From: Spirochaeta sp.
GTDB lineage: Bacteria; Spirochaetota; Spirochaetia; DSM-27196; Alkalispirochaetaceae
Assembly (NCBI GenBank): GCA_027859055.1
Contig: JAQIBO010000062.1
Location: 1 to 8,310 of the forward strand
Length of the DNA: 8,310 nucleotides
Direction: 5' to 3'
The translations under genes were made by a program, and so were the position numbers. Within the stretch, counting starts at the first letter, position 1; each line of letters opens with the position of its first letter. Positions 1 through 5,915 of the stretch are shown piece after piece. The notes below the pieces were generated by a model, which made no database searches, was not told where the DNA came from, and saw only the letters and a program-made list of their open reading frames with translations.

Positions 1-551
1 CTGTACCCCTGGTGCATCCGAAGCATAGCCATCGCAGCGGGCGGGAGAATAATTCCCACAGCGGCACCAACCGCTACCGCAAGAGGCCAACTCATCACAC
101 CCTACGGCGCAAGCTCGACCGCCAATGTCGAAACCATCGGCGCCAGGGCGGGACCAAAGAGCGCTATCAGAATATATTGAGCAAACGGCTTTCCCGCCAC
201 CCGCGCCGACACGTACACCCCCGCGATAATCGGCAGGATGTTTATCGGTGTCTTTCCGAACAGTCCGAAACCAAGCATCGTAAAAACCACTGCCGTGGCG
301 GGACCGGAGATCTGGATACCGTTGATTTTCAATACCACAAGCCCAATGAGAGCAACTAGAGCCGCGTTCGCCATTGCCGCTCCGGCACCGGCGACCGCAG
401 TAAAATCGGTTATCAAACGCGCCGGGTGAAGCTGCAACGCCAGCACCCCTCGCAGCGTTTCTGCGGGCCCCTGAACTGTCGCGCCGACCACAATTATCCC
501 CACAAGGATCGTCACGGTTACCCGAAACGGTATCGTATCTGCATGCGCCAG
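1..551 (-). pseudogene. DUF1576-like polytopic membrane protein, 5' part, interrupted by an in-frame TAG; runs off the left edge
   Basis: Reading leftward from about 551, the frame encodes 149 residues of very hydrophobic protein (about four membrane segments), then TAG at 104-102. Without any frame change it continues for 33 more residues to the window edge. The part before the stop includes ISGPATAVVFTMLGFGLFGK and NILPIIAGVYV. The part after it includes IILPPAAMAMLRMHQGY. As I remember the family, these are successive conserved blocks of DUF1576, a membrane family of unknown function. The TAG lies in a short loop after LFGPALAPMV. This is therefore either a nonsense-mutated pseudogene, a sequencing or assembly error, or a readthrough codon. 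An upstream ATG at 683 is in frame, but the roughly 44 residues it would add are polar and unlike a membrane-protein N-terminus, so I favour a start near 551. The gene is divergent from the lactate operon and probably co-regulated with it. Family assignment is from memory of motifs. The interruption itself is read directly from the sequence. Confidence 0.6.
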
Positions 552-557
552 AAAAAA

Positions 558-565
558 CTCCTTCT
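558..565 (-). promoter_or_regulatory. Shine-Dalgarno AGAAGGAG before a probable CTG start
   Basis: On the - strand AGAAGGAG (565-558) is followed by six T residues and then CTG at 551-549, which is in frame with the DUF1576-like coding sequence. This is the only strong ribosome binding site near the point where the hydrophobic protein begins. The nearest ATG (544-542) is out of frame and reaches a stop after eight codons. The choice is therefore a CTG start or, less likely, a lost ATG start through a small frameshift between 544 and 520. The second option would be a second lesion in the same gene. Confidence 0.5.
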
Positions 566-688
566 GAAACGGTTGTGTTATTCTCCCATGAGAACACCGT
601 ACCGACAAGCATTTTCTTGGTATACGGCCATGGTGCCACGAGTAATGAAGTACCCAACTCTCCACGACCAAACGTTTTATCAAAACAA
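566..688 (-). other. 5' leader of the DUF1576-like transcript, no gene recognised
   Basis: About 125 bases lie between the predicted start of transcription on the - strand (near 688) and the ribosome binding site. The segment holds no recognisable gene. The in-frame extension from ATG 683 has no family resemblance. A small perfect hairpin is present (TTCTC 581-585 with GAGAA 590-594, 4-base loop), too weak to call a terminator or riboswitch. The leader could be regulatory, but nothing in it matches a motif I know. Confidence 0.3.
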
Positions 689-694
689 ACGATA

Positions 695-724
695 ATTATA
701 TATCGATAAAGTGAATACGGTCAA
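695..724 (-). promoter_or_regulatory. sigma70-type promoter for the DUF1576-like gene
   Basis: On the - strand, TTGACC (724-719, 5 of 6 to consensus) is followed after 18 bases by a perfect TATAAT (700-695). The segment is strikingly AT-rich compared with its surroundings. The spacer contains the palindrome TATCGATA (701-708), and CGATAA is directly repeated at 690-695 and 704-709. Predicted transcription start is near 688, giving a leader of roughly 137 bases to the CTG start. The TGAC-N4-GTCA palindrome at 725-736 abuts the -35 hexamer. Confidence 0.55.
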
Positions 725-736
725 TGACTTTGGTCA
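725..736. promoter_or_regulatory. candidate operator 1, TGAC-N4-GTCA
   Basis: TGACTTTGGTCA is an inverted repeat of TGAC/GTCA with a 4-base spacer. It directly adjoins the - strand -35 hexamer. The same arrangement recurs at 756-767, with centres 31 bp apart, about three helical turns. A further half-site pair, GTCA-A-TGAC, lies at 720-728. The geometry would suit a dimeric regulator of the FNR/CRP type (TTGAT-N4-ATCAA-like) or a GntR/FadR-type lactate regulator. The sequence does not decide between them, and no regulator gene is in the window. Confidence 0.45.
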
Positions 737-754
737 GTTTTTTGAAAATATTTG

Positions 755-783
755 TTGACCGCAGTCATTTTCGGGTCTACGCT
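755..783 (+). promoter_or_regulatory. probable promoter of the lactate operon
   Basis: TTGACC (755-760) is followed after 17 bases by TACGCT (778-783), a poor -10 box matching consensus at its first two and last positions. Transcription would start near 790, giving a leader of about 85 bases to the permease ATG at 875. A weak -10 would be consistent with a promoter needing an activator. Other hexamer pairs in 730-770 (for example TTGAAA at 742-747) had no acceptable -10. The leader 790-865 contains only a small palindrome, AACCGGTT (830-837), and no gene. Confidence 0.35.
756..767. promoter_or_regulatory. candidate operator 2, TGAC-N4-GTCA
   Basis: TGACCGCAGTCA repeats the half-sites and spacing of the site at 725-736 with a different centre, which favours a specific protein site over chance. 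It overlaps the + strand -35 hexamer TTGACC (755-760), a position typical of repression of the lactate permease operon. A dimer here and one at 725-736 would lie on the same helix face. Confidence 0.45.
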
Positions 784-874
784 GATAAGCAAGTCGAAAG
801 AAGCGCATCCAGCGCGGTGAGAATCTCCAAACCGGTTCCCCGTCCAGGGTGTGTCGTCTACAAACGGAGGTTGT

Positions 875-2554
875 ATGTTTGCACTCGTGGCATCGTTGCC
901 GATCCTGCTCGTAATTGTTCTGATGGTTGTCTTTGACAAACCGGCCAAACTGGTTATGCCCCTCGCCTGGCTCCTCGCCGTGGTGCTCGCCGCATTCGTC
1001 TGGGAGGTTCCGGCCAACTGGCTTTTCGGTGAAACGATCGCCGGCGGCCTGAGCGCGTTTAACATCCTCATTATCGTGTTTGGTGCGATCCTGCTGATGA
1101 ATACCCTCAAGAACAGCGGCGCCATTACAACGATCAACAAGACGTTCTTCGGAATCAGCTCTGATCGTCGCGTCCAGGCAATCATCGTTGCGTTCCTGTT
1201 TGTTTCCTTTATCGAAGGCGCCGCAGGATTTGGAACGCCCGCCGCCCTTGCCGCTCCCCTGCTGGTCAGTCTTGGATTTCCGCCGCTGGCAGCGGTCATT
1301 CTTGCGCTCATCGGTGACAGTACGGCGGTGAGTTTTGGCGCCGTAGGAACGCCGATCATCGGTGGTGTCAAACAGGTCCTGGATGCTCCGGGAATCCGTG
1401 AGTCCGTCGTTGAGTACGGCTGGACGTTTGAAGGGTTCATCCAGCAGGTCGGAATCTGGTCCGCCCTGCCCCACGCCATTATGGGAACGTTGATTCCTCT
1501 GATTATCGTCATGGTGATGACGCGGATATTCGGGAGCGAGAAAAGCTTCAAACCCGCGTTTGAAATCGCGCCGTTTGCGATCTTTGCCGGCCTCTCATTC
1601 ACCGTACCCTACGTTCTTATTGCGGTTTTCGTGGGCCCTGAACTGCCGTCCCTTCTTGGTGCCCTTATCGGAATCGCCATAACCGTTGTAGCGGCAAAAA
1701 AGGGTTTTCTCGTTCCGAAAAAAACGTGGCAGTTTGCCAAGGAGGAACAGTGGGAATCCGACTGGGTTGGGACCGTTGAGCCGGTCACCGTTGTGCATGG
1801 GCGCACCGGTATCTCACCGGTCCTCGCATGGACACCCTACATTCTCGTCGCGTTGATTCTCGTGATCACAAGAATTCCCGCATTCGGGATCAAAGCGCTG
1901 GTCACCGCACCGGCGGTGACACTGAGCTGGAGCAATATCGCTGGAACGAACCTCGGGTACAGCCTGCAGGCGCTGTACCTTCCCGGTACGATCCCGTTCA
2001 TTCTCGTTGCGATTATAACGATCTTTCTTCATAAAATGCCCAAAGACGCGGTCCGAGAGACGTGGGGCAAAAGCCTCAAGCAGATGATACCCGCCACAAT
2101 CGCTCTGGTGTTTGCAATCGCGATGGTCAACGTTATGCGCTTCTCGGGTAACAACCCGAACGGAACGGTAAGCATGTTGCAGGCGCTTTCCAACGCCGCG
2201 GCCGCGGGATTCAGCTCCGTCTGGGCACTGGTGGCACCGTTTATCGGCGTTCTCGGCGCATTTATGACCGGCAGCAACACGGTTTCCAATATTCTGTTCG
2301 CACCCTTTCAGTACGAGGTTGCCTCCAGCGCGGGGATCAGCAGAACCGTCATCGTCGGACTCCAGGTTGTCGGTGGTGCAGCCGGAAACATGATCTGTGT
2401 ACACAACGTTGTTGCGGCAAGTACTACCGTGGGTATGCTCGGACACGAGGGGCGGATCATTCGCATAAATATTATTCCTGCAGCGATCTACTCGATTGTG
2501 GTCGGAGTTATCGGGATGCTCGCAATTTACGTGTTCGTACCGGGTCTGTTTTGA
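875..2554 (+). CDS. lctP: L-lactate permease, LctP family
   Basis: Encodes a 559-residue integral membrane protein of the LctP/LldP lactate permease family, which imports lactate (and often glycolate) with protons; family members are about 550 residues. Hydrophobic segments cover nearly the whole length. Family signatures are EGAAGFGTP (114-122), GDSTAVSFGAVGTP (147-160), GSNTVSNILF (466-475) and GNMICVHNVVAAS (504-516). A polar cytosolic-type loop lies at about 276-312. I chose ATG 875 because GGAGG (866-870) lies just upstream, though spacing is only four bases, and because the protein starts directly with a membrane segment. The longer GTG start at 851 adds residues without homology and lacks a ribosome binding site. 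It is the first gene of the operon, followed after 67 bp by etfB. The exact substrate (L-, D-lactate or glycolate) is not visible in the sequence. Confidence 0.95.
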   Translation: MFALVASLPILLVIVLMVVFDKPAKLVMPLAWLLAVVLAAFVWEVPANWLFGETIAGGLSAFNILIIVFGAILLMNTLKNSGAITTINKTFFGISSDRRVQAIIVAFLFVSFIEGAAGFGTPAALAAPLLVSLGFPPLAAVILALIGDSTAVSFGAVGTPIIGGVKQVLDAPGIRESVVEYGWTFEGFIQQVGIWSALPHAIMGTLIPLIIVMVMTRIFGSEKSFKPAFEIAPFAIFAGLSFTVPYVLIAVFVGPELPSLLGALIGIAITVVAAKKGFLVPKKTWQFAKEEQWESDWVGTVEPVTVVHGRTGISPVLAWTPYILVALILVITRIPAFGIKALVTAPAVTLSWSNIAGTNLGYSLQALYLPGTIPFILVAIITIFLHKMPKDAVRETWGKSLKQMIPATIALVFAIAMVNVMRFSGNNPNGTVSMLQALSNAAAAGFSSVWALVAPFIGVLGAFMTGSNTVSNILFAPFQYEVASSAGISRTVIVGLQVVGGAAGNMICVHNVVAASTTVGMLGHEGRIIRINIIPAAIYSIVVGVIGMLAIYVFVPGLF

Positions 2555-2591
2555 AAGCCCGTTCACGCACTGGATACAGGCAGAAAATCGG

Positions 2592-2597
2592 TATAAT
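2592..2597 (+). promoter_or_regulatory. possible internal -10 box upstream of etfB
   Basis: A perfect TATAAT lies in the 67-bp gap between the permease and etfB, 24 bases before the start codon. No good -35 is found 16-18 bases upstream (ACTGGA at 2569-2574 is poor), and the motif may be chance. If real, it would let etfB onward be expressed apart from the permease. No hairpin with a T-tract was found in the gap, so read-through from the permease gene is expected. Confidence 0.25.
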
Positions 2598-2621
2598 CCG
2601 TATTTGATGAAGGAGAAGTAA

Positions 2622-3422
2622 TTGTTAAACATAGTTGTTCCGATTAAGCAGGTTCCCGAGACCAGCAATGTGAAAATGGACCCTGAAAAGGGAACGATGA
2701 TCCGTGACGGCGTGGAGGCGGTCATCAACCCGCTGGACCTGTACGCAATTGAAGCCGCGCTGCGCCTCAAAGAGACGCAGGGCGCCTCGGTTACCGCGAT
2801 GTCGATGGGGCCGCCGCCGGCGGAGACCGCGATCCGGCAGGCGATCGCCATGGGATGTGATGCGGGTATCCTCGTTTCTGACCGCAAGTTCGGTGGGTCC
2901 GATACGTGGGCAACCTCGTATACCCTGGCCCAGGCGATCCGCACAGTGGGCAACGTGGATCTGGTGATTGCCGGAGAACGCGCCACCGACGGGGATACCG
3001 CTCAGGTGGGGCCCGGCATCGCAGCGTGGCTGGATCTTCCACTGGCCACCTACGTCGCTCGAATAGATGAGGTGACGGAAACCGCGCTGAACGTGGAGCG
3101 GCTGGTCGAGGAAGGATACCAGCTACTGGAAATCCCCTTTCCCTGCGTCCTGACCGTTGTAAAGGAGATCGCCGCTCCGCGGCTGCCCACCCTTGGCGGA
3201 AAAAAACGGTCGCGCACACAGGATGTGCCGGTATACACCGCGGATACGATGGAACTCGACCCCGCTTCCCTGGGCCTCAAGGGCTCACCGACAAAGGTCG
3301 TCAAGATAGCCACGCCGAAAGTAACCCGCGGCGGGACAGTCGTACCGGCGACGGGCGAAGACGGCGTGATGGCCGCAGTTGACCAGTTGATCAAATTCCT
3401 GGAAACGCGGGAACTGGTATAG
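2622..3422 (+). CDS. etfB: electron transfer flavoprotein beta subunit, lactate-dehydrogenase associated
   Basis: A 266-residue EtfB, normal length for the family (about 250-265). It pairs with EtfA as a cytosolic flavoprotein accepting electrons from acyl-CoA or 2-hydroxyacid dehydrogenases. Visible blocks are the N-terminal strand NIVVPIKQVPETS (3-15), NPLDLYAIEAAL (36-47), GSDTWATSY (92-100) and ATDGDTAQVGP (121-131). The last resembles the DGDTxQxGP segment of NAD(H)-binding, electron-bifurcating EtfB proteins rather than the DDDxNQTG form of respiratory EtfB, so a bifurcating or confurcating role is inferred. The C-terminal helix (about 248-263) would embrace EtfA. The start is TTG at 2622: AAGGAG (2610-2615) lies six bases upstream, and the resulting N-terminus aligns with known EtfB starts. 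The ATG at 2607 opens only a four-codon frame. Confidence 0.93.
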   Translation: MLNIVVPIKQVPETSNVKMDPEKGTMIRDGVEAVINPLDLYAIEAALRLKETQGASVTAMSMGPPPAETAIRQAIAMGCDAGILVSDRKFGGSDTWATSYTLAQAIRTVGNVDLVIAGERATDGDTAQVGPGIAAWLDLPLATYVARIDEVTETALNVERLVEEGYQLLEIPFPCVLTVVKEIAAPRLPTLGGKKRSRTQDVPVYTADTMELDPASLGLKGSPTKVVKIATPKVTRGGTVVPATGEDGVMAAVDQLIKFLETRELV

Positions 3423-3441
3423 AGAGCATAGGAGACGATTG

Positions 3442-4443
3442 ATGAGCTTTGTATGGACGATAGCAGAACAGTACGAAGGGCGCCTGCGCGGCGTCTCTTT
3501 TGAACTCCTCAGCCGCGGGCGCGCGCTCGCCGATGAGCTGGGGACAAAACTCGCCTCGGTGGTGATCGGCCATGGCGTCACCGAAGAATCCCTGACTGAA
3601 CTCATTCACCGGGGTGCCGACGAGGTGTATTCGATTCAGGACCCCCGGCTGGCCGACTTTGTTTCGGAAAGCTACAGCCGCATTCTGGCGGACCTGGTAG
3701 AGACGTATCAGCCCGCGATTATCCTGGCTGCGGCTACATCCAGCGGTCGGACGCTGATGCCCTACGTGGCGATCAAAGTGAACACCGGCCTGACCGCCGA
3801 CTGTACCGAACTGGCGATCGAGGAAGGGACCGGCAACCTCCTCCAGACGCGGCCGGCGATCGGCGGCAATATCATGGCGACGATCAAGACGCCGGACCAT
3901 CGCCCTCAGATGTCCACCGTACGCCCCAAGTCAAGCCGCCCCCTGCCTGCCGATTCAACCCGGGTCGGAAAGATCGTCGAGGTCCCGGTAGAGGACCGTT
4001 ACATCGATGAACGCGTCCGCGTTCTCGGGTATCGGACAGACGAAGAAGACTTTGCCAATATCGAAGAGGCAGACGTCGTAATCGCCGGCGGCAAGGGGAT
4101 GAAAAAGGCGGACAACTTCAGCATGCTTCGCAAGATCGCCGATCACTTCGATGGCGTCGTGGGCGCGAGTCGCGATGCTGTAGACCGTGGATGGATCGGC
4201 TATCCCCACCAGATCGGCCTGAGTGGCAAGACGATCTCTCCACGTCTCTATATCGGGGCGGGAATATCCGGTTCCATTCAGCATCTCGCCGGGATCAAAA
4301 CCAGCGAGACGATCGTCTCGATCAACAACGATCCCGACGCTTCAATTCACAAAGTCGCGGATTTCGGTATCGTTGGGGACTTGTTTGAGGTGCTGCCGGA
4401 GCTGCAACGTCGATTGAATGAATTACCCAGGGAGGCACAGTAG
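3442..4443 (+). CDS. etfA: electron transfer flavoprotein alpha subunit, without ferredoxin domain
   Basis: A 333-residue EtfA. The N-terminal half is the Rossmann-like domain shared with EtfB (about 2-190), with GRTLMPYVAIKVNTGLTADC (102-121) and RPAIGGNIMATI (137-148). The C-terminal FAD-binding domain holds the signature SGKTISPRLYIGAGISGSIQ (261-280), followed by HLAGI, NNDP (295-298) and ADFGIVGDLFEVLP (306-319). ATG 3442 is preferred over the adjacent TTG 3439 because GGAG (3431-3434) is then seven bases away. The gene follows etfB by 19 bp and ends one base before the next ATG, consistent with co-translation of the complex. No cysteine cluster is present at the N-terminus. As I recall, the homologous subunit of the A. 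woodii lactate dehydrogenase complex carries an extra [4Fe-4S] ferredoxin domain there, so any ferredoxin interaction here must differ. Confidence 0.94.
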   Translation: MSFVWTIAEQYEGRLRGVSFELLSRGRALADELGTKLASVVIGHGVTEESLTELIHRGADEVYSIQDPRLADFVSESYSRILADLVETYQPAIILAAATSSGRTLMPYVAIKVNTGLTADCTELAIEEGTGNLLQTRPAIGGNIMATIKTPDHRPQMSTVRPKSSRPLPADSTRVGKIVEVPVEDRYIDERVRVLGYRTDEEDFANIEEADVVIAGGKGMKKADNFSMLRKIADHFDGVVGASRDAVDRGWIGYPHQIGLSGKTISPRLYIGAGISGSIQHLAGIKTSETIVSINNDPDASIHKVADFGIVGDLFEVLPELQRRLNELPREAQ

Positions 4444-4444
4444 C

Positions 4445-5890
4445 ATGTCAGCAAAAACAGCGTCCAAAAAAGATCAACGATACAAACCGGTTACCCCCGA
4501 GATCGTCGGCGAACTGCGCAGGATCGTCGGCGAACGCAATGTGGTTATCGATGAGGAAAAGATGGAGGCGTACTCCCACGACGAGACCAACGCCGAGGAA
4601 TACGGACATATGCCGGAAGTGGTCGTTCTGCCCACGACCACCGAACAGATTGCCGAAATAGTGAAGCTCGCCAATCGCGAGTTGGTTCCGATCACTCCCC
4701 GCGGCGCCGGGTCAGGCCTTTCCGGCGGAGCGATCCCCACCGAGGGCGGAATCCTTCTCACCGTGGAGCGCATGAACAAAATGATTGAACTCGATGTCGA
4801 CAATATGGTGATCGTCGTCGAGGCGGGTATGGTCACCAACGACCTGGCACAAATGGTGGAGGAGAAAAAACTCTTTTTCGCCGGTTATCCGATGAGTCTG
4901 CAGTCGTGCTACATCGGCGGTAATATCGCTGAGAACGCCGGCGGTGGTAAGGCGGTAAAATACGGCGTAACGGGTCGGTACATACTCGGAGTTGAACTGG
5001 TCACCCCGACCGGCGACGTGCTCTGGCTCGGCGGGAAGTTGTCCAAAGACGTCTCCGGATACGACCTGAAGCAGCTGGTTGTCGGTTCGGAGGGTACCCT
5101 CGGAATCGTCACCAAGGCGATCATCAAACTCATCGGATTGCCCACCGCCAGCTCGGATCTTCTGGTGCTTTTCAAGACGCCCCGCGAGGCGATTGACGTA
5201 GTGCCAACCATTATGGCGAAAGGTATTGTACCGACGAGTATCGAGTTTATGGACCAGCTTTCCGTCCAGACCAGTTGCGCCTATCTCAACGAAAGCCTCC
5301 CCTACGAGGAGGCGGGCGCGATGCTTCTTCTGGAGGTGGACGGAACAAACCCGGATCAGGTGGAGGCGGATCTGATCGCTATCGGCGAGCTCTGCGAGCA
5401 GCACGGCGCGATGGAGGTGTATGTCGCCGAGGACACCACCACGAAAGAACGCATCTGGAGCGTCCGTCGCAATATCGCCGAAGCGTTCAAGGTGTACAGT
5501 CCAATTCAGAGTCTTGAAGACATCGTGGTGCCGATCGCGTCGATCCCGGACGTGATCCCGGAACTCGAGCGGCTGAGCGCGGAATACGGCATGAAGATCC
5601 CCTGTTACGGCCACGCCGGCGACGGGAATCTCCACGCCACCCTGGTGAAAGATCCCGATATGGACATGAAGACGTGGCATAAAAATGAGGCCGCCTGTCT
5701 CCGGGACCTGTACGCACTTACCACCCGCCTGGGCGGAAAAATCAGCGGCGAGCACGGTATCGGTATCAAGCGCAAGGACTACCTCAAAGAGGTCGCCAAC
5801 CCCGTGGAGCTACAGCTTATGGAGGGAATCAAGCGCGCCTGGGACCCGAACAACATCATGAATCCCGGCAAGCTCTTCGATTTGAGCTGA
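4445..5890 (+). CDS. FAD-linked 2-hydroxyacid (probably D-lactate) dehydrogenase, GlcD/LctD type
   Basis: A 481-residue flavoprotein of the VAO/PCMH fold, oxidising a 2-hydroxyacid such as lactate to the 2-oxoacid and, given its neighbours, passing electrons to EtfAB. The FAD-binding domain covers about 55-235 with PRGAGSGLSGGA (85-96), NIAENAGG (160-167) and VVGSEGTLG (212-220). The C-terminal substrate domain has EDIVVP (358-363), GHAGDGNLH (389-397), GEHGIG (435-440) and NPGK (473-476). H390, H397 and E436 correspond to the metal/substrate ligands known in D-lactate and D-2-hydroxyglutarate dehydrogenases. ATG 4445 is chosen: AGGGAGG (4429-4435) is nine bases upstream and the gap from etfA is one base. 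The earlier in-frame TTG at 4418 would overlap etfA and has no ribosome binding site. The Lys-rich first 14 residues are not conserved in the family. Glycolate or another 2-hydroxyacid is the main alternative substrate. Confidence 0.9.
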   Translation: MSAKTASKKDQRYKPVTPEIVGELRRIVGERNVVIDEEKMEAYSHDETNAEEYGHMPEVVVLPTTTEQIAEIVKLANRELVPITPRGAGSGLSGGAIPTEGGILLTVERMNKMIELDVDNMVIVVEAGMVTNDLAQMVEEKKLFFAGYPMSLQSCYIGGNIAENAGGGKAVKYGVTGRYILGVELVTPTGDVLWLGGKLSKDVSGYDLKQLVVGSEGTLGIVTKAIIKLIGLPTASSDLLVLFKTPREAIDVVPTIMAKGIVPTSIEFMDQLSVQTSCAYLNESLPYEEAGAMLLLEVDGTNPDQVEADLIAIGELCEQHGAMEVYVAEDTTTKERIWSVRRNIAEAFKVYSPIQSLEDIVVPIASIPDVIPELERLSAEYGMKIPCYGHAGDGNLHATLVKDPDMDMKTWHKNEAACLRDLYALTTRLGGKISGEHGIGIKRKDYLKEVANPVELQLMEGIKRAWDPNNIMNPGKLFDLS

Positions 5891-5915
5891 GACGGCACCT
5901 GCACGGAGGTTAGAT

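Noticed and set aside
102..104. TAG read as pyrrolysine or a reassigned codon genome-wide
   Set aside because: etfB and etfA end with TAG at normal operon junctions, and etfA's TAG is followed one base later by the next gene's ATG. Global reassignment is not supported. Local readthrough remains open.
581..594. Hairpin TTCTC-N4-GAGAA in the - strand leader as a riboswitch or attenuator
   Set aside because: Five base pairs only, no following T-tract in the transcribed direction and no known riboswitch core.
102..683. Longer DUF1576-like start at ATG 683
   Set aside because: It lies only about five bases from the predicted transcription start, has no ribosome binding site, and adds about 44 polar residues unlike a membrane-protein N-terminus. 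A leaderless start is not strictly excluded.
851..874. GTG start at 851 for the permease
   Set aside because: It adds eight non-conserved residues with no ribosome binding site. ATG 875 has GGAGG upstream and begins directly with a membrane segment.
721..1602. Long - strand open frames opposite the permease (also 734-1474 and 1814-2986, up to 390 codons)
   Set aside because: They are shadows of the high-GC permease and etfB genes. Their products have low-complexity, Arg/Ser/Thr/His-rich composition, no family motifs and no ribosome binding sites.
2555..2621. Terminator between the permease and etfB
   Set aside because: Only a 3-bp CGG/CCG pairing around TATAAT and no T-tract; nothing resembling an intrinsic terminator.
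2607..2621. Four-codon frame ATGAAGGAGAAGTAA before etfB as a leader peptide
   Set aside because: It coincides with the Shine-Dalgarno sequence of etfB, has no ribosome binding site of its own, and is most simply chance.
4418..4444. TTG start at 4418 for the first dehydrogenase
   Set aside because: It would overlap etfA by 26 bp without a ribosome binding site. ATG 4445 has AGGGAGG at nine bases.
4712..5755. 347-codon - strand frame opposite the first dehydrogenase
   Set aside because: The + strand frame carries all GlcD motifs. The antisense product is His/Arg/Asp-rich without any recognisable domain.
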